Below, piece by piece: positions 1 to 6,862 of a DNA stretch of 10,712 nt. Source of the stretch: Chromatiales bacterium (lineage in GTDB: Bacteria > Pseudomonadota > Gammaproteobacteria > UBA6429 > Thiohalophilaceae); the NCBI GenBank assembly GCA_027070385.1, contig JALXDW010000480.1:1-10712 (forward strand). Direction: 5' to 3'. The first letter of the stretch is position 1; each line of letters opens with the position of its first letter. A program made the translations under genes and the position numbers. The notes beneath the pieces were generated by a model that had not been told where the DNA came from, made no database searches, and saw only the letters and a program-made list of their open reading frames with translations.

Positions 1-1863
1 CCATGGGGTATCTTCCTGTTTCAGCAAATTGGCTATGCCGGTTTTCTTGAACTACCCGATATTACTGAAACTCCCACACTAGAGCGTAAAACCTATCTAC
101 AGGACATGGATATTCCCAGTGTGCGGGAACGTAACCCAGACCCTCAAGCAGGGCCGCGTTTAGCTGTAAAGGAATTTCGCTTGCAAGGTATTGTCGAATT
201 CCCCGAATTAGGGATTACCCGTGAAGCTATAGGCAAACTGGTTGAACAAATTCGTTTCGATATGATGGCCGAAGACAAGTTACTGGAATCCGGTTATACA
301 TTGGAAGAGTTAGGTGAACTGTCTGACCTCCTGGTTAAAATTGAAGATGAAACGGTTGATAGACATGCCGGGCCATTGGAAGTACAACGTTTGGTTTGGC
401 TGATTCGTGAACAACGTGCTAAACGGGGTATCACCCTGGGTATGATAGAAACCATTGCCGATAAAATTACCAATTTTTATCGGGAGCGTGGTTTTATTTT
501 GGTAAAAGCGTATCTTCCAAAACAGGACGTGCGTCAGGGTATTGTTACGTTAACATTGCTGCTGGGTATTCTGGGTGAAGCAGAAGTTAAAAACAATTCA
601 CTTTATGATGCCGATTATATCAAGGCCGTTTTTGATGACAGCCTGACAAAGCCCGTTACCAATAGCGTTATTGACGAAAAACTTTACCTGATAAATGATT
701 ACCCTGGTTTGTATGTCACCGGGTTTTTTGAGCCTGGGGCACAAGTCGGGGACACCAAATTGAATATTAACGTTGTATCTGAAAGCCGTTATGATTTTAA
801 TGTGCGGTTGGATAATCATGGTACGGCAGAAACAGGAAAAAATCGTCTGTATGCAGAAGCCCTGGTGAATAATACACTGGGTTTTTCCGACTTGTTACAC
901 ATTGGTGTTTTACGAACAGCTTCCCCAAGTAATTCAACTTTTTGGCAAGTTCGTTATGGTGCAAATATTTATAGTCCACGTTTTCGTGTAACAGCGGGTG
1001 TATCTGAAAATGAATTTGTATTGGGCTCTGGTAATTCAGAAGCAGTGACTTCATTAAACCTGAAAGGTAAAACCAACCAGTCAGATATTATGCTAACGTA
1101 CAAAATAAAGCGTAGTCGTGCATCTACACTGTCTGTGGATTTGGTTTCGGAAAAGATTGAATCAACCCTGCGTGTTGGAGCATTGGATGAATCAGGCGAT
1201 ATTGGTCTGGATGATGAAGTTGAGAATACATCATTGATATATCATTATGATATTCTTCAGGAGCAAGAACGACGACTGCATCAGGGATATTTTAAATACA
1301 CTAATGGCAAATTCATAAAAGGTGTGGAAGATAATCAAAAAGAAAAATACAATATTTTATTAGCCGATTACGTTTTTTTAACCTTTTGGAAAATACCTTT
1401 TTTTGACTCGGAAACGCGAGTGATTCTGCGCTCATCTCTTCAGTATGCCGGGCAGGCATTGTCCTCTATAAGTCAGTTTGCACTTGCGGGGCCAACTCGT
1501 GCACGTGGTTTTCCGGTGAATAAATTCTTTGCTGATGATGGTGTTCATATCGGTATTGACTGGATTTTTAAAGCCCCGGATTTTCTTGATATGCCCATTG
1601 GTAAAAGTAACCTGAAAAAAATTGTTCAGCCTTTCCTGTTTGCTGACTATGCCTATGGCCAGAGTTACTCACTGGATACCACAAAAAGTGATACAACGGT
1701 GACACTGGCTAACGTGGGTTTTGGTTTTAAATTTTCATACGGTGGAAACTTTAACTCAAATCTACAATTTGCCTTTCCTGTAACAAGTGAGTTCTCATCC
1801 GCTGATCTGGACACCCCGGATGACAACATGAAAGTTGTCTTTGAAATTGATTATCGTTTTTAA
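1..1863 (+). CDS. Two-partner secretion outer-membrane transporter (TpsB; ShlB/FhaC/HecB family), 5'-partial
   Basis: The reading frame is open from the first base, so the methionine at 106 is internal and the true start lies upstream. The product is a TpsB transporter of the Omp85 superfamily, which moves a partner TpsA exoprotein across the outer membrane. A first POTRA-like region begins around window residue 55 (VKEFRLQGIVEFPELGI). Its second half (NFYRERGFILVKAYLPKQDV) carries the typical Y..RGF...A.LP.QDV pattern, followed by a second POTRA with LYLINDYPGLYV and the G.F.PG.QVGDT.LN.NV signature leading into the barrel. ARGF at 1501-1512 matches the conserved VRGY/VRGF motif of barrel loop L6, followed by FLFADYAYG. 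The protein ends in Phe, typical of outer-membrane barrels. POTRA1 seems to contain an unusually long helical insertion of roughly 60-75 residues. No TpsA gene is seen downstream, so the substrate must be upstream or elsewhere. Family assignment is confident; the substrate is unknown. Confidence 0.93.
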   Translation, partial: PWGIFLFQQIGYAGFLELPDITETPTLERKTYLQDMDIPSVRERNPDPQAGPRLAVKEFRLQGIVEFPELGITREAIGKLVEQIRFDMMAEDKLLESGYTLEELGELSDLLVKIEDETVDRHAGPLEVQRLVWLIREQRAKRGITLGMIETIADKITNFYRERGFILVKAYLPKQDVRQGIVTLTLLLGILGEAEVKNNSLYDADYIKAVFDDSLTKPVTNSVIDEKLYLINDYPGLYVTGFFEPGAQVGDTKLNINVVSESRYDFNVRLDNHGTAETGKNRLYAEALVNNTLGFSDLLHIGVLRTASPSNSTFWQVRYGANIYSPRFRVTAGVSENEFVLGSGNSEAVTSLNLKGKTNQSDIMLTYKIKRSRASTLSVDLVSEKIESTLRVGALDESGDIGLDDEVENTSLIYHYDILQEQERRLHQGYFKYTNGKFIKGVEDNQKEKYNILLADYVFLTFWKIPFFDSETRVILRSSLQYAGQALSSISQFALAGPTRARGFPVNKFFADDGVHIGIDWIFKAPDFLDMPIGKSNLKKIVQPFLFADYAYGQSYSLDTTKSDTTVTLANVGFGFKFSYGGNFNSNLQFAFPVTSEFSSADLDTPDDNMKVVFEIDYRF

Positions 1864-1868
1864 ACAAA

Positions 1869-2093
1869 ATGTTAAAATGCCTGTTTATTAAACAGGAAAA
1901 TAAAGCAGGGTACGGTTGGTTAATCCATAACCAGTTAGCAGTAACAAAACAGGCGTGGATAAGTGCAGCTACAAGCCAATTAACTTATCGAACGGCTTGG
2001 ATTGCTGCCAGCAATAGTATTGACCTTCCTGCATTCAATAAAAAGGTTATATTGTTCAAAAATAAAACAGAACAAGTTGAGGCATGCACATAA
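1869..2093 (+). CDS. Small hypothetical protein (74 aa), weak RNase H-like resemblance, possibly not real
   Basis: An ATG lies 5 bases after the stop of the TpsB gene, with no clear Shine-Dalgarno sequence before it. The product has no signal peptide or membrane segment. By eye the order of elements resembles the N-terminal half of an RNase H fold: a KAGYGWLI strand, then TSQLTYRTAWIAAS (compare TNNRAELLA.. in RNase H), then a strand VILFKNKTEQV (compare the .TDSQYV strand). The acidic residues needed for catalysis are absent: Ala stands where the RAEL glutamate would be and Asn where the TDS aspartate would be. It also contains a rough internal repeat (AWISAATS / AWIAASNS). It may be a degenerate or truncated remnant, or a chance ORF. 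No function is claimed. Confidence 0.25.
   Translation: MLKCLFIKQENKAGYGWLIHNQLAVTKQAWISAATSQLTYRTAWIAASNSIDLPAFNKKVILFKNKTEQVEACT
1880..1896 (+). other. Short hairpin after the TpsB gene
   Basis: CCTGTTT at 1880-1886 pairs with AAACAGG at 1890-1896 around the 3-base loop ATT, 16 bases past the TpsB stop. It is followed by A-rich rather than T-rich sequence on the + strand, so it is not a convincing rho-independent terminator for the upstream gene. It also lies inside the doubtful 74-codon ORF. Confidence 0.35.
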
Positions 2094-2197
2094 AAAATAA
2101 CAAGGCCGTATTTTGTTTAATATTTAGTCAAGTTACAGTATAAAAAAATCAGATAATGTAGAAAGATTAAGTGGTTCACACTTTTATTATGATGCAG

Positions 2198-2226
2198 TTG
2201 TTAGTTTAAAAAAGATAGGTTATTCT
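2198..2226 (+). promoter_or_regulatory. Weak sigma70-like promoter candidate for hcp
   Basis: TTGTTA at 2198-2203 (4 of 6 to the -35 consensus) and TATTCT at 2221-2226 (4 of 6 to the -10 consensus) are separated by 17 bases. This would put the transcript start near 2233, giving a leader of about 37 bases before the hcp start. The whole region is AT-rich, so chance matches are expected. I found no sigma54 GG-N10-GC pair. Confidence 0.28.
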
Positions 2227-2254
2227 TTAAGTTCTATTTTTGTTAGTTACCATA

Positions 2255-2262
2255 AAGGGAAG
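2255..2262 (+). promoter_or_regulatory. Ribosome binding site fixing the hcp start
   Basis: AAGGGAAG ends 7 bases before the ATG at 2270. It supports that ATG rather than the in-frame TTG at 2240, which has no Shine-Dalgarno sequence and would add ten residues not expected in Hcp proteins. Confidence 0.7.
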
Positions 2263-2269
2263 AAAAATA

Positions 2270-2752
2270 ATGGCTATTTATATTCAATATGATGGAATCA
2301 AAGGTAATGTTACTGCGGATGGTTATAAAGACCATATAGCTGCAAACACACTTCAGTTCGGTGTCAATCGTGCAATAAGCATGGAGCCGGGTGCAATGAG
2401 TAATCGCGAGTCCTCGCGACCACTCATGCAGGAAATTCAGATTTCAAAACGTGTGGACAGTTCTGCAGCTGCTTTATTTAAAGAGTCTGTGACAGGTGCT
2501 GCGGGTAAAAAAGTGGTTATCAAGTTTGTACGCACCGGTACAGAAAAAGTTGAAGAGTTTATGGATTACACGCTGGAAGATTGTATTGTAAGTGGCTACC
2601 ATATTACAGCGAATGGTGATGATGAACCGGTTGAAAATATTACGTTAAGTTATTCATCCATTATGGTTAACTATAAAGACCACGATAAAACCAATAAAGC
2701 AGGTAGCCCTCAGCGTGTTGGTTACGATTTAGACAAAGCCAAACTGCTATAA
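2270..2752 (+). CDS. hcp: T6SS tube protein Hcp (TssD)
   Basis: A 160-residue protein of the Hcp family, whose hexameric rings stack into the inner tube that the T6SS sheath propels out of the cell. They also act as chaperone and carrier for small effectors. Recognisable features are the N-terminal MAIYIQYDGIKG strand, the central SRPLMQEIQISKRVDSSA segment, a helix followed by VVIKFVRTG, the DYTLEDCIVSGYHI strand and the ENITLSYSSIMVNY C-terminal strands. These match the usual Hcp order, and the length is normal. The ATG at 2270 is chosen because of the AAGGGAAG site before it and because MAIYIQYDG is a typical Hcp N-terminus. It has no C-terminal extension, so it is a structural rather than an evolved effector-bearing Hcp. 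It is the first gene of the T6SS cassette and is followed by a strong hairpin. Confidence 0.96.
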   Translation: MAIYIQYDGIKGNVTADGYKDHIAANTLQFGVNRAISMEPGAMSNRESSRPLMQEIQISKRVDSSAAALFKESVTGAAGKKVVIKFVRTGTEKVEEFMDYTLEDCIVSGYHITANGDDEPVENITLSYSSIMVNYKDHDKTNKAGSPQRVGYDLDKAKLL

Positions 2753-2757
2753 GTTTG

Positions 2758-2807
2758 CATAGCATACGGGTTCAGGCAGGTTATATTCTGCCTGAACCAT
2801 CGCTATG
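2758..2807 (+). terminator. Strong hairpin between hcp and vgrG (attenuator or mRNA-stabilising stem)
   Basis: An 11-bp perfect stem pairs 2769-2779 (GGTTCAGGCAG) with 2788-2798 (CTGCCTGAACC) around an 8-base loop. An outer 6-bp stem pairs CATAGC (2758-2763) with GCTATG (2802-2807) across a small internal loop. It begins 6 bases after the hcp stop. No T-tract follows, so full intrinsic termination is unlikely. More plausible roles are partial attenuation or protection of the hcp message 3' end, which would give much more Hcp than VgrG, as the stoichiometry of the machine demands. The stem is seen; its role is inferred. Confidence 0.6.
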
Positions 2808-2906
2808 TCTGAATAGTATGAAAATCAATTCCCCCGATTTTACCTGCACGGACAACAAGTCAGGCTTTTACTTTCTGTAAACCTGGTTGATGAGGATGTC
2901 ACACGG

Positions 2907-4850
2907 ATGGACCAGATAACACAAGTTAATCGGACTATATCAATTTCTGACTTTTCGTTAGGAAAAGATACCTTACTGCTTACCGAATTTAATGGCACAG
3001 AATTCATATCTGATTTGTTTCAGTTTGAAGTTGAAGTGCTGTCTGAAAATCATGCAATAACCGCAGAACAAATTGTTGCTAAAATTTGCACGTTAACAGT
3101 CAACGCCAAACAAAAAAGGTATTTTAACGGTTATGTCAGTGATATGGCGATTGGTGAAATCACTGAAAACAAATTACGAAAATACACGTTGACGCTGGTA
3201 CCCTGGTTATGGTTTCTGGATAAAACCAACAACCACCGAATTTTTCAGGATAAAAATACCAAGGAAATTGTCACCCAAATTTTTAAAAACCTGGGCTTTA
3301 ATGATTTTGAATTTAAAGCAGAAGGTGGTAACAAACGCGAATACTGTATTCAACACAATGAAAGTGATTTGCACTTTATATCCCGACTACTGGAAGAAGA
3401 CGGCATTGCCTATTACTTCAAGCATGACAAAAATACCCATATGATGGTTATTGTCGACCAACAAAATGCCTATGAATTTTGTGAACAATCCGATGTACAG
3501 TATTCCAAAGGTGCTGCAGGGATAGCAACCGATGCACAAGTTACAGCCTGGCAACACCGCTATCAGTTTCAAAAAGGCCAGTGGACACTCAATGACTATA
3601 ATTTTAAAGAACCGGATAAAAACCTGCTCACCAACACAAAAACCAATAGTCAGTTTGCGAATAATGCAAAATTTGAACATTATGAGTATCCGGGGCTTTA
3701 TGACACTACGTTCGGCAATACACTCAGTAAAATGCGTATGGATGCCGAAGAGGTTAATATTGATAGCGTTATTGCAAAAAGTAATTGTGACAGTTTTTAT
3801 GCCGGTGGAAAATTCAGATTAACCAAACATGCCCTCAAGAGTGAAAAGGGAAGTTATATTATTACCCGTATCAGTCATAGTGCAAAAGATTCAAGTTATA
3901 AGTCAGGTGGAGAAGATGGTGCCACCTACAGCAATACATTTGAATGTGTCCCGGCCGATATACATTTTAGACCGGTACTCAAACATAAACGCCCGGTGAT
4001 GAGAGGCCCCCAATCCGCTGTTGTGGTTGGGCCAGCGGGTGAAGAAATATATATTGATGATTTTGGTCGCATAAAAGTTCAGTTTATCTGGGACCGGGAA
4101 GGTCAAAAAGATGAAAACAGCACCTGTTTTATCCGCGTTATACAAAGCTGGGCAGGAAATCAATGGGGGACATCCTTTATTCCGCGCATGGGTCAGGAAG
4201 TCATTGTCAGCTTTATGGATGGCGATCCGGACAGACCCATTGTTACCGGTGCAGTTTATAACGGTAAAAACAAGCCGGTGTACAGTTCCAAAACACAAAG
4301 CGGAATAAAAACCCGTTCAACCAGGAATGGTACTGCAGATAACTTTAATGAATTACGCTTTGAAGATAAAAAAGGCAGTGAGCAAATCTATATTCATGCC
4401 GAAAAGAATATGGATACACGGGTTGAAAATAATGAAACATTAACCGTTGATAATGACCGTACTAAAATTGTCAAAAATGATGAAAATTCAACAATAGAAA
4501 ATGATCGAAATAAAACAGTCAATAATAACCAGACTGAAAAAATTAAAAAAAATAAAACCATTAACGTAGGCTCAAATCATAACGAAACGATTGACGCAAA
4601 CATGACGATTCATGTTGACAAAGATTTAAAAGAAAGCGTTTCGGGGGAGTACACGGAAAATGTGGTTAAAGATTACAGTTTACATGCAAAGACCATCACA
4701 ATGGATGCCGATGATAAAATTACCATTCGAACCGGTGCGGCACAAATCGTGATGAAAAGTAATGGTGATATTACGATAAGCGGAAAAACAATTAATATAA
4801 AAGGTTCCAGTAATATTGTTATTAAAGGAAGCAAGGTTCTTACTAATTAA
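2907..4850 (+). CDS. vgrG: T6SS spike protein VgrG (TssI)
   Basis: A 647-residue VgrG, the trimeric spike that caps the Hcp tube. Residues 1 to about 360 form the gp27-like base and include TLTLVPWLWFLDKTNNHRIF, the YCIQHNESDLHFISRLLEED segment and GIAYYF, all diagnostic of the family. The gp5-like OB fold follows (about 362-460), with DDFGRIKVQF, SWAGNQWGTSFIPRMGQEV and GDPDRPIVTGAVYN (GDPDRP at residues 439-444). From about residue 502 to 600 lie Asn/Lys-rich octapeptide-type repeats (ENNETLTV, ENDRNKTV, KKNKTINV, DANMTIHV) that build the triple beta-helix needle, ending in short strands (ITISGKTINIKGS). No extra C-terminal enzymatic domain is present, so effectors must be loaded non-covalently. 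The start has a GAGG at 2892-2895, 11 bases upstream. The next gene resembles a shortened copy of its distal half. Confidence 0.96.
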   Translation: MDQITQVNRTISISDFSLGKDTLLLTEFNGTEFISDLFQFEVEVLSENHAITAEQIVAKICTLTVNAKQKRYFNGYVSDMAIGEITENKLRKYTLTLVPWLWFLDKTNNHRIFQDKNTKEIVTQIFKNLGFNDFEFKAEGGNKREYCIQHNESDLHFISRLLEEDGIAYYFKHDKNTHMMVIVDQQNAYEFCEQSDVQYSKGAAGIATDAQVTAWQHRYQFQKGQWTLNDYNFKEPDKNLLTNTKTNSQFANNAKFEHYEYPGLYDTTFGNTLSKMRMDAEEVNIDSVIAKSNCDSFYAGGKFRLTKHALKSEKGSYIITRISHSAKDSSYKSGGEDGATYSNTFECVPADIHFRPVLKHKRPVMRGPQSAVVVGPAGEEIYIDDFGRIKVQFIWDREGQKDENSTCFIRVIQSWAGNQWGTSFIPRMGQEVIVSFMDGDPDRPIVTGAVYNGKNKPVYSSKTQSGIKTRSTRNGTADNFNELRFEDKKGSEQIYIHAEKNMDTRVENNETLTVDNDRTKIVKNDENSTIENDRNKTVNNNQTEKIKKNKTINVGSNHNETIDANMTIHVDKDLKESVSGEYTENVVKDYSLHAKTITMDADDKITIRTGAAQIVMKSNGDITISGKTINIKGSSNIVIKGSKVLTN

Positions 4851-4914
4851 TGTTATCTGTTTAACCGTATTAATAAAATTCTGCATACACTCAAAGCGAT
4901 AAGGTTTGATTAGA

Positions 4915-5463
4915 ATGAAAGAAAGGGAACAACAACCGTTTGCTGAACCTGAAACGAAGTTGCAAACCATGCCCGCTATTTCACCGGGTGAAATCATTAT
5001 TGGTATTCTGTCAGAATTAAACGATAACGGTGAGCCCATGGTGCGTTTTACCGGTGTTAGTAAGTCAATCAAGGCAATGACAACAACAAGTATCACAGCA
5101 AAGCATATTGGTGAACAAGTTGCACTGCTTTTTTCCAATGGTGATATTCAGTCACCGGTTATTATGGGGATTATTCACAACCCATTAACATCCTTGCTTG
5201 AAAGTTTTGAGCAACAGCCCCCGGATTCAGTTGATTTTCAGGAGCAAGCCGATATTGCCCTGAACAATAAATTAAAAGTGGAAGATGTACTGGTTGATGG
5301 TAAAAAAATAATTTTTAATGCCAAAGAGCAAATTGTTCTAAAGTGTGGAGAATCCAGTATTACATTGACGAAAGCAGGAAAAATACTTATCCGCGGCAAG
5401 TATTTGTTAAATCGATCAACAGGTGTTAATCGGATCATGGGTGGTTCGGTTCAAGTCAATTAA
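4915..5463 (+). CDS. DUF6484-type T6SS protein resembling a mini-VgrG
   Basis: A 182-residue soluble protein with no signal peptide. Residues 24-90 look like a small OB-type domain: PGEIIIGILSELNDNGEPMV, then GEQVALLFSNGDIQSPVIMG, closely parallel to GQEVIVSFMDGDPDRPIVTG of the neighbouring VgrG. After a Glu/Gln-rich linker (about 95-115), residues 125-182 form short strands (KKIIFNAKEQIVLKCG, SSITLTKAGKILIRG) like the distal end of a VgrG needle. I match it to DUF6484 proteins found beside vgrG; their role is unproven. A part in spike-effector assembly is inferred. The ATG at 4915 is preferred over the TTG at 4906 because AAGG at 4901-4904 is suitably spaced for the ATG. The stop is 3 bases before the DUF2169 gene, suggesting translational coupling. 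About 60 bases without a clear promoter separate it from vgrG. Confidence 0.8.
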   Translation: MKEREQQPFAEPETKLQTMPAISPGEIIIGILSELNDNGEPMVRFTGVSKSIKAMTTTSITAKHIGEQVALLFSNGDIQSPVIMGIIHNPLTSLLESFEQQPPDSVDFQEQADIALNNKLKVEDVLVDGKKIIFNAKEQIVLKCGESSITLTKAGKILIRGKYLLNRSTGVNRIMGGSVQVN

Positions 5464-5466
5464 ACC

Positions 5467-6459
5467 ATGTGGCAACTTGAAAATAAAACACCGTTTGTTG
5501 CAGATCTTTCCATGTTCCCGAATGAACATGCTATTGATACTTTCTATATATTGGCAAAAGCCACATTTAATATCAATTCAAGGTTAACTCTGGTCGATAA
5601 TCAGTTACCACTTATACAGGAAGATCAATACTGGACCGAACCAGGAAAATCAAGCATAAAATATACATCTGACTTTCATATTGGAAAGCCGGCAACCGAT
5701 ATCGTCATGATAGGTCATGCCTTTGCTCCGGTTAACAAGCAAACACGGCAGCTTGATGTTTCATTGAAAGTCGGCAAGGTTGATAAAACAATTCGAGTAT
5801 TTGGTAACCGCTATTGGCAACAGGGTAAAATAACAACACCAGAACCGTTTAAAACAATGGCCATGGTCTATGAAAAAGCATTCGGTGGGATACAGGTCAA
5901 GGACGGGTTGGTGATTGCGGCAGATCAACGTAATCCACTCGGGCGTGGTTTTTCCGGCAAGCGTACAGTCGAGGAGATGGATGGGGTTCCGTTACCTAAT
6001 CTGGAAAATCCGGAACAGTTAATTACACAATTTGATCAACGGCCACAACCGGCCTGTTTTTCAATAGTCGCTTCACAATGGCAGCCCCGTTCCAGTTATG
6101 CCGGAACTTATGATGAACAATGGCAAACGCAGCGCGCGCCCTATCTACCGGAAGATTTTGACAAGCGATTTTTTAATAGTGCCCATCCTGATTTGGTGTA
6201 TCCGGGTTTTTTGCAAGGCGGTGAAACAGTCACAATCAGTAATATGCATCCGAATGGAAATATTGCATTTAAAATTCCGCGGGTTAACCTTGTTTCAAAA
6301 GTTGTCCTTTTAAATAAGCCGGTTAAATTAAACTTTAATATTGAAACTCTCATTATTGAACCTAATCGTTTGCTGTTTAGTATGGTCTGGCGGGCATCCA
6401 TCCAATGTGACAAGTCAATGTTAAAAGTATCCAAAGTTAATATTAATCTGGAAAAATAA
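5467..6459 (+). CDS. DUF2169 T6SS accessory/adaptor protein
   Basis: A 330-residue protein beginning MWQLENKTPF, typical of DUF2169 proteins. Further family landmarks are KPATDIVMIGHAFAP (74-88), MVYEKAFGGIQ (133-143), NPLGRGF (156-162) and LPNLE (176-180). There is no signal peptide or membrane segment, so it is cytoplasmic. DUF2169 proteins are regularly encoded beside PAAR-like DUF4150 proteins and T6SS effectors and are thought to serve as adaptors or chaperones that fit the cargo onto the spike; the role here rests on that context. No C-terminal pentapeptide-repeat extension is present. It starts 3 bases after the DUF6484 stop with no good Shine-Dalgarno sequence, which suggests coupled translation, and is followed 13 bases later by the DUF4150 gene. 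Confidence 0.9.
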   Translation: MWQLENKTPFVADLSMFPNEHAIDTFYILAKATFNINSRLTLVDNQLPLIQEDQYWTEPGKSSIKYTSDFHIGKPATDIVMIGHAFAPVNKQTRQLDVSLKVGKVDKTIRVFGNRYWQQGKITTPEPFKTMAMVYEKAFGGIQVKDGLVIAADQRNPLGRGFSGKRTVEEMDGVPLPNLENPEQLITQFDQRPQPACFSIVASQWQPRSSYAGTYDEQWQTQRAPYLPEDFDKRFFNSAHPDLVYPGFLQGGETVTISNMHPNGNIAFKIPRVNLVSKVVLLNKPVKLNFNIETLIIEPNRLLFSMVWRASIQCDKSMLKVSKVNINLEK

Positions 6460-6472
6460 ATACGAGACTATT

Positions 6473-6853
6473 ATGGCGCAAACAACATTTTCAAATGGTC
6501 GGGGTATTGCACACAAAGGCAGTGGTGGTAAGAGCACGGTTTTTCCTGATGTATGCCTTACACCGGTCGGTAATGCTATTGTTCCCATCCCTTATGCCAA
6601 TACAGGGCAATCAGCCGATACAACCAAAGGCCCAAAAAGTGTTAAAACGGATGGTGTAATGCCCATGGTAAAAGGTGCGTTATATTCAAAAAGTTCGGGA
6701 GATGCCGGTGGTTCACGTAAAGGAGTTGCAAGTGGAACGATTGAAGATGTTTGTGAGTTTATGATGTATTCCTTTGATGTGAAATTTGAAGGCCGGAATG
6801 TTTGTCGTTTAGGGGACCCATTGTGGCATAACAAGAAGAACATATTGGGTTAA
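6473..6853 (+). CDS. PAAR-like tip protein (DUF4150)
   Basis: A 126-residue protein of the DUF4150 PAAR-like family, expected to form the sharp conical tip on the VgrG spike. The landmarks appear in order: NGRGIAHKGSGGKS (8-21), FPDVCLTPVG (24-33), PIPYANTGQSADTTKG (38-53), a Gly/Ser-rich loop SKSSGDAGGSRKGVASG (72-88), and YSFDVKFEGRNVCRLGD (99-115). His14, Cys28, Cys111 and His119 are candidate metal ligands, as PAAR tips bind zinc; this is inferred from position. It carries no C-terminal toxin domain, so it must deliver a separate effector. It sits between the DUF2169 gene (13-base gap) and the TIGR02270 gene (9-base gap), the usual company for this family. Confidence 0.92.
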   Translation: MAQTTFSNGRGIAHKGSGGKSTVFPDVCLTPVGNAIVPIPYANTGQSADTTKGPKSVKTDGVMPMVKGALYSKSSGDAGGSRKGVASGTIEDVCEFMMYSFDVKFEGRNVCRLGDPLWHNKKNILG

Positions 6854-6862
6854 GGTTTTTTT

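Larger units (their letters stand above)
1864..2269. other. Spacer without a confident gene between the TpsB gene and hcp
   Basis: These roughly 400 AT-rich bases separate two unrelated systems. They hold a hairpin at 1880-1896, a 74-codon ORF (1869-2093) of doubtful reality, a start-less open frame from 2128 that resembles the tail of a decayed gene, and a weak promoter candidate plus ribosome binding site for hcp. I saw no tRNA, insertion-sequence ends or direct-repeat array. The mixture of fragments suggests an old junction between two accessory modules; this is inference. Confidence 0.6.
2128..2292 (+). pseudogene. Possible gene remnant: start-less open frame overlapping the start of hcp
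   Basis: From just after a TAG at 2125-2127, a frame stays open for 54 codons to a TGA at 2290-2292, but it has no usable ATG. The conceptual peptide includes SDNVERLSGSHFYYDAVV followed by SLKKIGYSLSSIFVSYH and ends in GYLYSI. The alternation of polar and hydrophobic or aromatic residues is protein-like and recalls beta-strands of an outer-membrane barrel. It runs through the ribosome binding site and first eight codons of hcp in a different frame. If real, it is the tail of a decayed gene whose sequence was taken over as the hcp leader. It could equally be a chance open frame in AT-rich DNA. Confidence 0.22.

Noticed and set aside
106..108. ATG as the start of the TpsB gene
   Set aside because: The same frame is open without a stop back to base 1 with protein-like sequence, so this methionine is internal and the gene is partial.
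2161..2240. Sigma54 (RpoN) promoter before hcp, as seen in some T6SS operons
   Set aside because: TGGTTCAC at 2171-2178 starts like a -24 box but no GC dinucleotide follows at the required 10-base spacing.
2240..2242. TTG as the hcp start
   Set aside because: No ribosome binding site precedes it and it adds residues foreign to Hcp. The ATG at 2270 has a good site and the expected N-terminus.
2861..2884. Second hairpin before vgrG (CAGGCTTTTA with TAAACCTG)
   Set aside because: The pairing needs a bulge and is AT-rich and short; it is not stronger than expected by chance.
3387..4298. Minus-strand and alternate-frame ORFs inside vgrG
   Set aside because: They are shadows of a strongly supported coding frame, with no ribosome sites and no recognisable domains.
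4409..4710. Tandem-repeat DNA element in vgrG
   Set aside because: The repetition is at protein level (VgrG needle octapeptides) and is explained by the beta-helix; the DNA units are not near-identical.
4680..5138. 152-codon minus-strand ORF across the vgrG/DUF6484 junction
   Set aside because: It lies antisense to two well-supported genes; its hydrophobic start (IDLLTPVKR and before) is an artefact of antisense codons and has no ribosome binding site.
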